Assembly (NCBI GenBank): GCA_001931905.2 | Contig: MSJI02000233.1 | Location: 1 to 64,000 of the forward strand | Source: Cladosporium sp. IMV 00045 | Lineage: Eukaryota > Ascomycota > Dothideomycetes > Cladosporiales > Cladosporiaceae | Direction of reading: 5' to 3' | DNA length: 64,000 nucleotides | Shown here: positions 20,695 to 31,542 of the stretch, piece by piece | Position numbering within the stretch: position 1 is the first letter of the stretch | Layout: the number at the start of each line of letters is the position of its first letter | Program-made: the position numbers and the translations under genes | Notes under the pieces: model-generated | Seen by the model: only the letters and a program-made list of their open reading frames with translations | What the model was told of the DNA's origin: nothing | The model's database searches: none

Positions 20695-21511
20695 TCAAGC
20701 CGCGGTGGTCTCGTCCTTGGGGAGGGGAGTGAAGCGCAGGTAAGGCTTGACGATGGTCATCTTGGGGAAGAGCTTCTCAGCCTCCTCACCCTTGACGGAG
20801 GGGTGGACAATGACGTCGTCACCTGTGATGGAAGTGTTAGATCTTAATTTTTGTTCGTCATGCTGCATGTATCATTTGCGCGGAATGCTTACCAGGGACC
20901 CAGTTGATCGGGGTGGTGATGCGGTGCTTGTCGCCAGTCTGGAGAGAGTCGACAATGCGGAGGACCTCAGCGGTGTTGCGGCCAGTGCTGGCGGGGTAAG
21001 AGAGGATGGTGCGGATGGTCTTCTTGGGGTCGATGACGAAGACGGAACGGATGGTGAAAGCGATGCCCTTCTCGTCGACGTTGGTGGCGTCCTGGTGGTC
21101 GATCCTGGATTGGATTGTGAGCCCGTGTTCCTTATTCGCTCAGGCTAGATCTTCCGCCAATACTTACATGTCGTAGGCAAGAGCGACCTTCCTCTCCTTG
21201 TCACCAATGATGGGGAAGCGGAGCTTGGAGCCAGAGATCTCGTCAATGTCCTTGACCCAGCCACCGTGGCTCTCGACAGTGTTTGCGCTCAGGCCGATGA
21301 GCTTGGTGTTCCTCTTGGTGAACTCGGGCTCGAGCTTGGCGAAAGCACCAAGCTCGGTGGTGCAGACGGGAGTGTAGTCCTCGGGGTGGGAGAAGAGGAC
21401 GACCCAGTTGTCGCCAATGAACTCGTGGAAGTCAATGGGACCGGCGGTGGTCTCGGCCTTGAAGTTAGGCGCGACGGTGCCGAGGCGGAGGGGCTCAGGA
21501 CGGGAAGCCAT
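20695..21511 (-). CDS. 1-Cys peroxiredoxin (Prx6/Prx1 type)
   Basis: Thiol peroxidase that reduces hydrogen peroxide and alkyl hydroperoxides, probably cytosolic because there is no targeting leader. Three exons, 21511-21168, 21104-20893 and 20822-20695, give 227 aa. The peroxidatic Cys50 lies in HPEDYTPVCTTELG (PxxxTxxC intact). There is no second-Cys VCP motif, and the C-terminal domain continues to TPINWVPGDDVIVHPSV and KPYLRFTPLP, diagnostic of the 1-Cys (Prx6) class. Both introns follow GT-AG and keep the frame. A GTAAGTAT at 21634-21641, a CTAAC and an ACCAG at 21541 upstream of the ATG could mark a 5'-UTR intron, but this is not certain. Confidence 0.94.
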
Positions 21512-22818
21512 TGTGGTGTATTGGGAGATTCGTAAGATGACTGGTATGATGAGAGACTCGGTTAGTTGGAAAAGATGGTATGGCGGGGTTGTTGCCGGAC
21601 GGCTTGAGGCTGGGAGAGGCAAGGTAAGGAGCTATACTTACAAGGGGATATATATGAAAGTGGAATAAGATGTCAGAGACGTGAAGACAGGTGGCGGATG
21701 ATCTCAAAGGAAATAAATACGTGTGGTGTCGAACGATGAAAGGGTTCTAAGCCAACCTCCCACTCTGCCCCACCATCGCCAGCGACTGAGCAGATGGCGT
21801 GCTCCCCTCACTTGTCCTACTCTGGCGAAGCCAAGGGGAGTGGCTTGATGGGTCAACTCGTCGGACGTCACGTGATTGTTTTTGTCTTTTGTGTTACACC
21901 TTATCCTCACGTCTGTCAATCTTCGTACTTATGTCAAGATGAACGAAGGCTGAACATCAATCGATCCTTGGTCATCCCCAGTCGCGCCTTACGTCTTCTC
22001 CAGAATCACAACAAAGTCTCCCCAGCATTGAGGCCGTCACCGAACCATCTCCGATGTCGGCCATCCATCGACGTCCTTGTCAGTCTTGAGAAGTATCTTG
22101 TACAATAGAGGAAACCATTATGGCGTTCGAGGATCTGTAGCAAAATGACACAAGGACTTGTCCGCGATGCTCGGATTTCTCTCGATCGATACATATACTA
22201 CACCAACACCATCGACCGCCTTATCAACACGCACTGCACCACGTCTGCCGCATGCACTCGCCAAAAGCGTTGAAGGTCGTGCACGCCACCTTCGGGAGAG
22301 TGTGGAGACCGTCCATGTTCCCTCACTGCGACAACGAATTTGTGACGCGCCCATGAGAAGCGCTAGGCATTCGGCACCCGTGTACCTCGACCCTACCGCA
22401 TGGCATTTTCCTTTTTCCTTTCCATCCTGCCGCCAAGATGTCATACCCGAGGGGTAGTGAAGAGGAGTCACAGCCCTGCTTTGATAATCATCCAAACCGC
22501 ACCACCATCTGAATTTCTTGCAGTTATGACTGACATGCCACAGGGCGTGTGTAGGAGCGCATGAGGTCCACTTACGAATATTACATATCATCACCGTCCA
22601 ACCCCTACCATCAGACGGTCCCATCGCGGAAAGACGGGGTACCGGACCGGATCCACCACGATATCCTTCTGGGCCAATTGACTCGCGCGCCGTGAAACGA
22701 GCATAGCAAAAAAATGTCCAGTGCGGAACGCCACCGTTATATGAACATATTCTTTGGTCGCTGAGGTTTCTTCTTTGTTTTTCTGGTCGTCAGTTTGTTT
22801 CGTTGTTTCCCTGGAAGG
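21512..22818. promoter_or_regulatory. Divergent promoter region, peroxiredoxin / DHA1 transporter
   Basis: 1.3 kb between start codons. A TATATA run and several C4T/AG4 pentamers of stress-response-element type lie near 21643-21660, 21800 and 21832, on the peroxiredoxin side. Such pentamers are short and may be chance. No other gene is supported. Confidence 0.5.
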
Positions 22819-24543
22819 ATGGCGGATCCCGAGATTCACTTGCCTCCGGCGCCGCAAGATGAAGAAAATTCCAACTCCAACTTGAGTATCCAGGAAGAGG
22901 AGAAAGAAAAGCAACCCAGGAACGATTATGCCCCAAGCGACCGCACCGTAGCTGGAAGTCAAGACGAGATCGTCTATCACTACTTGACATTCGAAACACA
23001 ATTGCCTTCTCCAGCACACTTGTCCCAGCCGCCAAGCATACAAAAGGATACTCAATCACCACCAACGCAATGTCCCAACTTGGATAAATACGAGTCCCCG
23101 TTCAAATGGAGCGCCAAAAGGAAATCTGCCATGACCTGGCTCTCATGTATCGCCACCGCACTAACTGCCTATACTGCCGGGTCTTACTCTTCAGGAAGCG
23201 CCCAGATGCAGGAGGAATGGAACGTCTCTGAAACAGCCATTGCCGTCGGTATCACGGTCTTTACCTGCGGTTTCGGTGTTGCGCCTATGGTTCTTGCACC
23301 ATTTTCGGAAATCAATGGAAGACAGCCCATCTTTGTCGGCACAGGCCTGCTTTTCGTTGTTTTTCAATTGATCTGCGCCGTCACCCCAACTTACGGTGGC
23401 ATGCTGGTGAGCCGCTTCCTGGCCGGATGCTGCAGTAGTACTTTCAGCACGATGGTTGGTGGAGTTGTGAGCGACATCTACCACGCCGAGGATCGGAACA
23501 CTGCCATGGCCATGTTTTCTGGAGCCGCTCTCTTCGGAACTGGATTGGGACCGACGATCAGTGGCGTCGTTGCATACCATACCGATTGGCGTTGGATTTT
23601 CTATCTCCAAGTAATTACATGCGGAACTCTGATGATCTTTGTCGTTTTCTTCTTCAAGGAAACCCGCGGTTCGGTGCTTCTCAGCAAAAAGGCCAAGAAA
23701 CTTAATAAATGGATCGAACAGCTTGAGTCTGAAGGCCACTATGGTTTCATGATGCCGTTGTCTGATGATAGCATGGTCAACGCAAAGACCTCGCCGCAGA
23801 GGATTCGATGGAAGGTCAAGAGCGACGAGGAGCGAACAACCCTCGGCCGCATGATCGCCATCAGTTTGTACCGACCCTTCCACCTCCTCTTCACGGAATC
23901 CGTCGTATTCTTCTTCAGCTTGTGGATCAGCTTCAGCTGGGCTGTTCTTTACCTCACCTTCTCCGCCATCCCACTTGTCTTCACCGACAGCCATGGCTTC
24001 AACGTCCAGCAAAACGGAGCTGTCTTCACCGCCCTCTCCGTCGCAGCCATCCTTTCCACCTTCATCAGCGTTGCACAAGAATACGTTGCGCGCAACTGGT
24101 TCACAGGCAAGCGCCGCGCCATCTTCGACGGCCCAGAAGGCCGCTTGTACTTCAGCTGCGTGCAAAGCGCCCTCCTCCCCATCGGCTGCTTCTGGTTCGG
24201 CTGGACCTCGTTCCCAAGCAACCACTGGATTCTGCCCACCCTCGGCATCGGCTGCGCGACGATGGGGATTTTCAGCATCTACCTCGCCGTCTTCAACTAC
24301 CTGGCAGACACCTACCACCGCTACGCGAGCTCTGCTCTGGCTGCGCAGAGTTTCTGTCGAAACCTCCTGGCTGGCGCCTTTCCACTCTTCACGCCGCAGA
24401 TGTTTCGCGCCATGACTTTCCAGGGTGCTGGCTCGTTCCTCGGTGGCTTTGGAGCTATCTTGACTATCGTGCCTTGGATCCTTGTCTTTTATGGCCCGAA
24501 GATTCGAGCCAGGAGCAAATTTGCCAGCGAGATCATGGACTGA
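22819..24543 (+). CDS. MFS transporter, DHA1 family (drug/polyamine H+ antiporter)
   Basis: A 574-aa plasma-membrane-type major facilitator of the 12-TM drug:H+ antiporter-1 group (Flr1/Tpo-like). The hydrophilic N-terminus of about 100 residues is followed by TM1 after FKWSAKRKSAMTWL. The motif-A position reads APFSEINGRQPIF, and motif C is near GTGLGPTISGVVAYHTDWRWIF, both in the right order. A charged central loop separates two sets of six hydrophobic segments. The ATG at 22819 has A at -3 and is the first in frame; the open frame starts earlier with TTG. The substrate cannot be read from sequence. It is divergent from the peroxiredoxin, so co-regulation by oxidative or chemical stress is possible but inferred. 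Confidence 0.85.
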   Translation: MADPEIHLPPAPQDEENSNSNLSIQEEEKEKQPRNDYAPSDRTVAGSQDEIVYHYLTFETQLPSPAHLSQPPSIQKDTQSPPTQCPNLDKYESPFKWSAKRKSAMTWLSCIATALTAYTAGSYSSGSAQMQEEWNVSETAIAVGITVFTCGFGVAPMVLAPFSEINGRQPIFVGTGLLFVVFQLICAVTPTYGGMLVSRFLAGCCSSTFSTMVGGVVSDIYHAEDRNTAMAMFSGAALFGTGLGPTISGVVAYHTDWRWIFYLQVITCGTLMIFVVFFFKETRGSVLLSKKAKKLNKWIEQLESEGHYGFMMPLSDDSMVNAKTSPQRIRWKVKSDEERTTLGRMIAISLYRPFHLLFTESVVFFFSLWISFSWAVLYLTFSAIPLVFTDSHGFNVQQNGAVFTALSVAAILSTFISVAQEYVARNWFTGKRRAIFDGPEGRLYFSCVQSALLPIGCFWFGWTSFPSNHWILPTLGIGCATMGIFSIYLAVFNYLADTYHRYASSALAAQSFCRNLLAGAFPLFTPQMFRAMTFQGAGSFLGGFGAILTIVPWILVFYGPKIRARSKFASEIMD

Positions 24544-24699
24544 GGACCACCCAAAATAACAACACTTTTAAACGCATTATAGAGATACCATTATTAATAA
24601 CACATTCCTATTTCCCAGCCCCTCCCCAAGATCTCGATCGACAAACTCAGCCTCCTCCCCCCAACACGAATCACCACCATTCCCCCATCAAACCAAGTC

Positions 24700-26964
24700 T
24701 CAATGCGCCTCCCCCCATCCATCCCGATAATCATCCTCCTCCTCCAACTCCTCATCCTCGCTCTCCACCTTCCTCAACCCAACTTTCCCCTTGCCCTTAG
24801 CCCTCACTTTCACCTTCCCATTACTCTTCTTCCCAAACCCCTCCCCGCGAAAAGCCGTCTTCGACAAAACAGCCTCGACCTCCTCATCCGTCACTTTCGG
24901 CAACTCCCACAGCGAAGGGTAGAATTTCCGCTTCGTCGGATCAGTCCCACCGCCGCCGCTGCTGCTAAAAACACTCCTCACCCTCGACAAGCCGTCCGAT
25001 ACCGCCTGGCTGGCGCGCTGCACGAAATTCGTAGGAGCCAGGGTTGGGGTTTGGGAGTCTTGTGCGCCTGCGAGAGGGAAGTGTTAGCATTCCAATACTG
25101 CTTGTCACCACCGAGCGACAAAAGTGAGGAGCACGGCCAGGAACTCACCTCTCCTCAAATCCTCCTCCACGCCCTCGCTCACCACGTTCTGCATGTACGG
25201 CGTCTCGCCGGAGGTGAAGAAGGGCGGCATGCGGCGGTGCCAGGTTTCGGGGCCCGGTAGGGTTTCGAAGAAGGGGTTTGGCTTGTTGTTCGAGTTTGGG
25301 ATGTGGGGTGGGTTGGTGGGGGAGATGATCGTGCCGCGGCGGGAGGGGGAGGGTTTGCGGTTAGGTGAGGTGAGGGAGGGGGGTCTGGCGCGGGAGGGTT
25401 TGGTGGGTGAGGTGCTGCGGGCTTGTTTGGTGGTGGTGGTGGTTGTTTTTGTTGAAGGGGAGGATGCTTTGGGGCGTTTTGGGGCTGGTGGGTTTGTTGC
25501 TTTTGGTGCTGCGCGGGCTCGTTTTGCTGGGCTTGGGCGGACTGGAGAGTACTCATCGCCGTCGTCGATTGCTGCAAAGAATTGTAAGTAATGGCTTTGC
25601 TGATGCACTGACGACGGGTTCTTACCTAGCTCATCCTGCTCGTCGGTTTTTCCGGGCTTGTAAAGACTGTCCTCTGCAGGGCTTTTCGATCGAGTCTTCG
25701 CACGACTCGACGCTGGGGCGGCTTTCTTGTCCTTAGTCGCCGCTTTCTTCGCAGGACTCTTCGACCGAGTTTTTGCTGCTGCTGCAACGGATGCTGGAGA
25801 TTTGCTTGGCTGGCGAGCTGTCGAAGGCTTCACCGGACTCTTGGACCTAGTCCTTGCCCTTGAAACGCGAGCCGGAGACTCACTTGCCTTGCGAGTTGTG
25901 GAAGGCTTCGCAGGGTTCTGAGACCTTGTTCCTGCTGCTGCTGCTGCAACAGGAGCCGGAGATTTACTTGTTGTTGCCTTTGCGGGGCTTTTAGACCTTG
26001 TTCTAGCCTGGGAAATAGGCGCCGGCGATTTGCTTGCTTGACGAGCTGGCGGCTTCGCAGGACTCTTAGACCTCGTCCTGGCTTTCTCAATCGTTGCGGA
26101 AGATGCGCTCGCTTTAGCAGTCGGTGCTTTTACCGGACTCTTGGATCTAGTTCTTGCGCTCGATGTGGGAGCTGGAGATTTGCTGACCCGGCTTGTCGAT
26201 GCCGTGGGTGCCTTGACAGGGCTCTTAGATCTCGTCCTCGCCGTCTCGACAGGCGCAGGAGACTTGCTCGATTGGCCAATTGGTTGCTTTGCAGGGCTTT
26301 TGGATCTTGCAGTTGCTCTTGCTACGGGAGCTGGCGCTTTTGCAGGACTCTTGCTTCGCGCGCGGGTCACCCTGACAGGCGAGGCCTGGCTCCCTTTTCT
26401 GGTAGCGCTTTTGGCTGGACTCTTCGATCTCGAAGCTGCGCGACTGGAAGTTTTCGTCACTCTGCCTGAAGCGACCTTCTCGACAGACGAGTTCGAGATC
26501 TGCTCGGCTTTACGAGGAGACGAGGTCTTCGTGGTCGTCTTTTTCTTGGGAGAAGTCGCTCTGCTCGAACCACTTCTCGTCTTCACCGGCGAACGAGGTG
26601 CGGACGTCTCACTCTCCAGAGCAAGTCCCTTCGTCGGACTCTTCGAAGACTGCCTCTTAACCCCTGCACTGGTTTTCGATTTCGCGACCACAACAACATC
26701 GTCGTCGTCGGCAGCAGCTCCTTTCTTCGGCGACACGGATTTCTTAGAAGGCGAAGAGAGCTTCGCCACTCTGCCCGACGCCACTCCCTGTTCCAAAGCA
26801 GATTCCTGCGCTTTCGACGAAGGATCCGCACGTCTCGGGGAAGACCTTCGCGTGACGCGCTCGGGGCTCGCAGATTTGGTCTTCGCTCTGCTGGATTTTG
26901 AGGGCGATGCGTTGCGGCTGGCTCCTGCTCGCGCTGGCGTTCCGTCTGTTCGTGTTTTGGCCAT
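24700..26964 (-). CDS. SP(K/R)-repeat nuclear-type protein
   Basis: Three exons, 26964-25626, 25571-25149 and 25067-24700, encode 709 aa. About residues 150-430 form a tandem array of units carrying RSKSPAK/RSKSPVK plus a second SKSPAP element, roughly every 23-27 residues; one unit has decayed to RSQNPAK. Such SPKK-like motifs bind AT-rich minor groove in histone H1-type proteins and are classic CDK sites. The C-terminal third is different and looks folded: NPFFETLPGPETWHRRMPPF, TPYMQNVVSEGVEEDLR, and KFYPSLWELPKVTDEEVEAVL. I do not recognise the family. The first intron is 54 nt, a multiple of three with no stop, so its retention would add 18 residues. Confidence 0.8.
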
Positions 26965-27824
26965 CGGTGCTGGAATTATTATTACGATATGTTAGTGCGC
27001 TGGGATGGAGCTTGTCTCGTGCGCAGTGATAGATGAGATGGAGCTGCGATATGTAGTGGTAAACAAACTGGTCGCAATTAAACTGCTGGAATGTAGCGCG
27101 GCATGCAGCTTTCCGGAGCCAAACACATGGGGTGAGCTGGCCTGTGCAGCTATCTTGGGCAAACGACTTATGGGGATGCTTCTGATCTGGAGTACCGAGG
27201 TCAGTAGATGATTTGTTCGCAGATAAGGTGATTTTCATCGATGGAAGCAGCCTTAGCTCCACCGAGACCATCCAAAGCAGCGAAAGTGAATTGGACACCA
27301 CACCCAAAGCAGCTCTCGTTCAAACGAACAGCCTAAGCAACAGCATAGGCATCTGGTGACGGGCTTCAATGTTATCTCTTTGATGTACAATGTGAGCAAA
27401 AGAATGCGTTGGTAGGGAGATGCAGCGGGCCGCTGGTAATTCGAAGGGAGAGAGAGGGGATGTTCTAAGTTTGTGGCGAGTAGCTGTGGAGATCAGGAGA
27501 GGGTGAATTCGATTTCTTTTTTTTGGAAAATTGTATTTGTTGTAAGCAGTCGCGCGAGGGAGGCGCAATCCAGGGCTGGCCTCGATCTCCCACCACGACA
27601 TCATCCACGTGCTCCCTCGTAGAATGCATTTCGGGCATTTCTTGCGTGTGGTAAGTCGTTAATCTATGTCTATACGCTCTCGTTTCCAGCGAGGCTGCCG
27701 GTCCTGCCTTGATTCAATCTTTGCCTGTGCCCCTGTCGCCTCCAAGGCGTGGCGGCTCAGGCTTGAGTCCGAGTCCTCGTCCTCCATTTGCTTCCCCCGG
27801 CACTCAGGTTTTGCAAGCAGCCGT
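26965..27824. other. Intergenic, SP-repeat gene promoter
   Basis: 860 nt holding the upstream region of the SP-repeat gene and the 3' flank of the SnoaL-like gene. No further gene is supported. Confidence 0.55.
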
Positions 27825-28289
27825 TTACTGGCCGTACATGCCCCTGCCAAGCGCCTCGTTGATGCCCCTCACGTTCCAGTAGAAAGGCCTGATCTCCTTG
27901 ATGGTGCCGGCGTCACGGTCGACCTTGACCCATTGGATGAGGGGGTCCACGAGCTCCTCGCCAGACTTGCGGACGCGGATTCTGAGGGTGGAGGTGACGA
28001 CGACCTCGTTGCCGTTGTGCAGGACCTGGCGGTCGGAGACTTCCATGCGGTCGAAGCAGGTGGCCATGGCCTCGCTCCACTGGAGGAAGCCCTCGTGGCC
28101 CTTGTATTCGCCACCGTAAGGCATATCAGGGGACTGGTGGATGTGGACATCGGGCGAGAGAGTCTGAGCAAGGTCGGTGAAATCACGTTTCTCGGCCGGG
28201 GAGGCCATGTAGACACGCTCAGCGGCGTAGAAACGGGTCAGGACATCCTCAGCAGTGCGGGCACCGTTGGACAGAGTAGGAGCGGCCAT
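27825..28289 (-). CDS. SnoaL-like (NTF2-fold) protein
   Basis: A 154-aa single-exon protein of the NTF2/SnoaL cone fold. The pattern is an N-terminal helix pair (EDVLTRFYAAERVYM), a LSPDVHIHQSPDMPYGGEYKGHEGFLQW segment typical of SnoaL-like proteins, then alternating strands (EVVVTSTLRIRVRKSG, IQWVKVDRDAGTIKEIRPFYWNV). Enzymes of this fold act on small polyketide or steroid-like ligands, but many fungal members have no known substrate. No secretion signal is seen. No biosynthetic genes lie alongside, so a secondary-metabolite role is not supported. Confidence 0.82.
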   Translation of the reverse strand: MAAPTLSNGARTAEDVLTRFYAAERVYMASPAEKRDFTDLAQTLSPDVHIHQSPDMPYGGEYKGHEGFLQWSEAMATCFDRMEVSDRQVLHNGNEVVVTSTLRIRVRKSGEELVDPLIQWVKVDRDAGTIKEIRPFYWNVRGINEALGRGMYGQ

Positions 28290-30314
28290 GTTGATGATGC
28301 TGGATGATGTATGTGGTATATTTGGAGGAAGTAGGTCGATAAGATCCGGGCTGGTTGGTGAAGCTTGCTGTCGGATGAGGTTGATGTAGTGTGGCGTAAG
28401 GTGGGTGAGATGTCGATGAGATGAAGGATGTTATTCAGGACAACAGACTCCTTTTTTCCCACCCATGTAACTCCAGCGAAACACGGTTTTGGCGTCAAAT
28501 CATCGGTGGTCGGCAGCTTTCGCGCATCAGGCGCGCGGGCCCACATCGTCCACTTTCATGGTGCAAAAGTGGAACGCTGAGAGCACACCAATTGAAGGCG
28601 AGCGTCATCGTGCTCCAATCGGACAGGCCCGTCGCAAGGTGTGTTAGCGCAGTTCGACGTCACGCTTTCGTACCGGCAGATTTGCTCCCTTTGGTTGTAG
28701 AGGAGAGGTGATAGATAGGGTTGGCGCCTTCCCGGTCACCGCCCGGTGTGGATGTGTCGTCACGTGTGATGTGGCTCTGTGCTGGTCCTCTGCAATTTCA
28801 ATATGCCCGAGAAATGGCCGTATGCAGAAACACTACCCAAACCTGCCCAAAACCGCCCAAACCGCATCAATAACGGCCGACCACGTTTCGGACAGCAGGA
28901 CAACAGGCGAGTGGACAGCATTCGAGCATGTGATTCTTCGTTTCGCTGTCTCCCCGCGTTGATCAACCCGGCCAAAACAGCGCAGTGGCTCGAGTGGATA
29001 TCCTCCTCGCCGTAGTGTCCTATAGTTCTGGCTTGCCCGCATAATCCCCACGGACTACAACGTTGGATATCGACTAACGGACTAATTCTGTACTGCACTC
29101 GCACGCGGTCGGACGACGCTTTTCGAATTCAGCTTGGTATTACCCTCGGTTCTGCGTTTGCTAAGCCGACATGCTCCGTCGGATCAAACGCCGAGATATG
29201 TCAGAATCGTGATGCTCAGAATCGCTCCGAAAGTTTGTCTTCGAAGTCCGCAGTGCCTCCGGCTCTAACTGCCATGTCACAGCAACATACTTATCAACAG
29301 CCGACGTCAAGCGAGATTTGTTTTGGTGTTTTCCAGGGACATCCGATATCTTTTGCAGGTAGGGACAAGCATACCCTCCAGACTTGAGGATGCTCAAACT
29401 GTCTTGGCCGCGTGTAAGCTCCGGTTCACCCGCCCTGGGTTCCCATGCTACCTGGCGTGAGCAAGCTTGGTAGATTGCCCAGGAGCGACTTGAGCGCTCT
29501 GTCCGTATGGTCAGTGACATACTGAGAGGTGTGAAGTGCGGCAAATGTCAAATTTCACGATTTGCAGGTACAGCCGGGGATCTCGAGGCTGGTATGAAGC
29601 CCTCTGATTGAGCCGAATGAGAGACTGAGATGCTGAGTTAGGCCACAAGGAAAGCACGAGGAGTGATTTCTGGGTAGCAATGTCATTTTATGATGCTAGA
29701 TATTTTTTTCATCTGTTACGACTTTTGCGGTTCATTCCATGTCTCCTCGCTGCATTTCAAGATCTTGGTGCCACCCCCACGCGATTTGGGAACTTCCAAG
29801 AGGCCCACTTAAACTTGACCTCACCTCTCGTGCTCGATGCTGAATCTACGACAAAACAATTCAGCCTCGAAAACATGCTTGTTTAATCGTTGTGATTGAT
29901 TCCGTTCTTCATCAACATCAGGAGTCCTCTATCAGAATCCGTCACACTCGACGGAATGGCTGCCAAGTCAGATATCTGGAGCGACGATGATCCAGTACAT
30001 GGACAATCGGCAACAAGGTGCTGTGATGCGAGGTATGTAGAGTCAGAACTCATATACTTATTTGATCAGAGATTACCTCTTGTCAGAGGCTGGGCCTTCA
30101 AGCAGTTGCCCCTCGTGGGCTCACGCTGGATCCTCACGATTCTCAATAGTTACCTTACGATGTCGCAATGCAATCTACATTGTCATTGGTCTGACATGTC
30201 ATTCTTGGATAAGTTACTACTTTCAGCTTTCACATGCTCTTGGAACACATTCACTGAGTTCTCAGCCGCCTGGATGCCTTCCCTCCCGTGCCAAATCCCA
30301 CTGCAGCTCGCATG

Positions 30315-30321
30315 TATAAAA
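30315..30321 (+). promoter_or_regulatory. TATA box-like element
   Basis: TATAAAA followed by a C/T-rich stretch and CATCAA/CATCAC motifs, the usual look of a fungal core promoter and 5' UTR. The nearest ATG frame on this strand with a good context is at 30796. Whether a transcript starts here cannot be told from sequence. Confidence 0.35.
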
Positions 30322-30795
30322 GCCCTTCCTCATCAACGAGTCTGTTTGTTTTCCCTTTCCTTCCTCACCTGCTCTAGCACAGCTTGCGTCCATCCTCAAA
30401 AGTAACATCAAACCCTCATCAATCAACATCCTTCAACTACCAGCAGACCGACTGCTCGATTCCTCACAATACAACATACGACTGGACATTGCTCTCGTAT
30501 CTCAAACTTGGCCTGCAGCTCGCCGCTCGCTATTCAGCAATCGCACCGCAAACCAAAGCGACGCATCGTACCAAGCTCTTCGACACAACGACTACGCTCT
30601 CAGTACCCAGACACACCCGCATCTTCTCACGCAGCACAGTTACCGCTCCGCGGGATTCTTGCCGTCGCTCTGCACTGATCGCTCTGCGCTGTAATTCAAA
30701 CCCCACTTACTTCTCCCCCTTCACAGTGAGTTCACCCAATCCTGGCTTGGTTGCTTGACAAAAGCTCATCATTGGCGCGCAGACTCATCACCACC

Positions 30796-30963
30796 ATGAC
30801 TCCTCACACAGCCCACACTCGGTTCAAAGAAGTCCTGATCAATAAGGAGAATCTCCACAAGCTGCTTGGGATTCTTCTTATCGAGCAAGACGCCCCTGAA
30901 CTCCTCGCTTTGGTCCGCGATGCGCAGTCCACCTTCTCGCTCAATCCAATCCGCCTCGCCTAG
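30796..30963 (+). CDS. Possible small protein, 55 aa
   Basis: ATG in CACCATGA context; it encodes a 55-aa hydrophilic, helix-prone peptide (FKEVLINKENLHKLLGILLI in its middle). It lies about 480 nt downstream of a TATAAAA. Its last codons, CGCCTCGCCTAG, are the first copy of a 12-mer that recurs four more times downstream, so the 3' end lies in a minisatellite. It may be a real small gene, or a remnant whose end was amplified. Unrecognised. Confidence 0.25.
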   Translation: MTPHTAHTRFKEVLINKENLHKLLGILLIEQDAPELLALVRDAQSTFSLNPIRLA

Positions 30964-31542
30964 TCCGCGTTGAACACATCCAACTCTTCATCCAAATCGA
31001 CCATGCTCGCTTAGCAGGCGCTGCAATATCTTCTCATCCAAACCAACCATGCTCGCTTAGCAGGCGCTGCAATATCTTCTCATCCAACCCAACCACGCTC
31101 GCTTAGTCCGCGAGGCATTCTCTCATCCAAGCCATCTACACTCACTTCATTCGCGAGACAGTATCTTCTCGTCCAATCAGCTCGCCTCGCCTAGTAAGTG
31201 CTGAGCACATCCAACTTTGCATACAACCGATCGCCCTCGCCTGGCCCGCGTGCAGCAGTCTCTACATTCGAACGACGAACCTGGAATTTATCAGGCTCGG
31301 TCCGAACAACCCTCCCATGCTTGCCAACATTCCTTCATGCAGTACTTCGCAACCGCCTCGCCTAGCCCATGCTGATCTGTCTCTACTTCCAAACAACCAT
31401 TCCCGCCTTGCCAGCATTCATTCACACAACATCCCCTTCAATCGCCTCGCCTAGTCTAGGCTGATCTGTCCCCACTTCGGAAACGACCAATCTCGCCTTG
31501 CCGACATGCCTCAATGCAGTACTCCTATATCGCCTCGCCTAG
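30952..31542. repeat. Degenerate minisatellite
   Basis: The 12-mer CGCCTCGCCTAG occurs five times, at 30952, 31183, 31364, 31443 and 31531. Between 31002 and about 31135 a 46-nt unit (beginning CATGCTCGCTTAGCAGGCG) is repeated three times at exact 46-nt spacing, the third copy diverged. From about 31364 a longer unit of roughly 80-90 nt containing CTGATCTGTC and CGCCTTGCC appears twice. Confidence 0.75.

Noticed and set aside
23191..24318. 375-codon frame opposite the DHA1 transporter
   Set aside because: Acidic shadow translation without membrane segments or motifs; the plus strand holds a well-formed transporter.
29161..29544. Possible HET-domain remnant (DKYVAVTWQ)
   Set aside because: One short resemblance only; the frame starts with TTG and downstream HET blocks could not be found in any frame.
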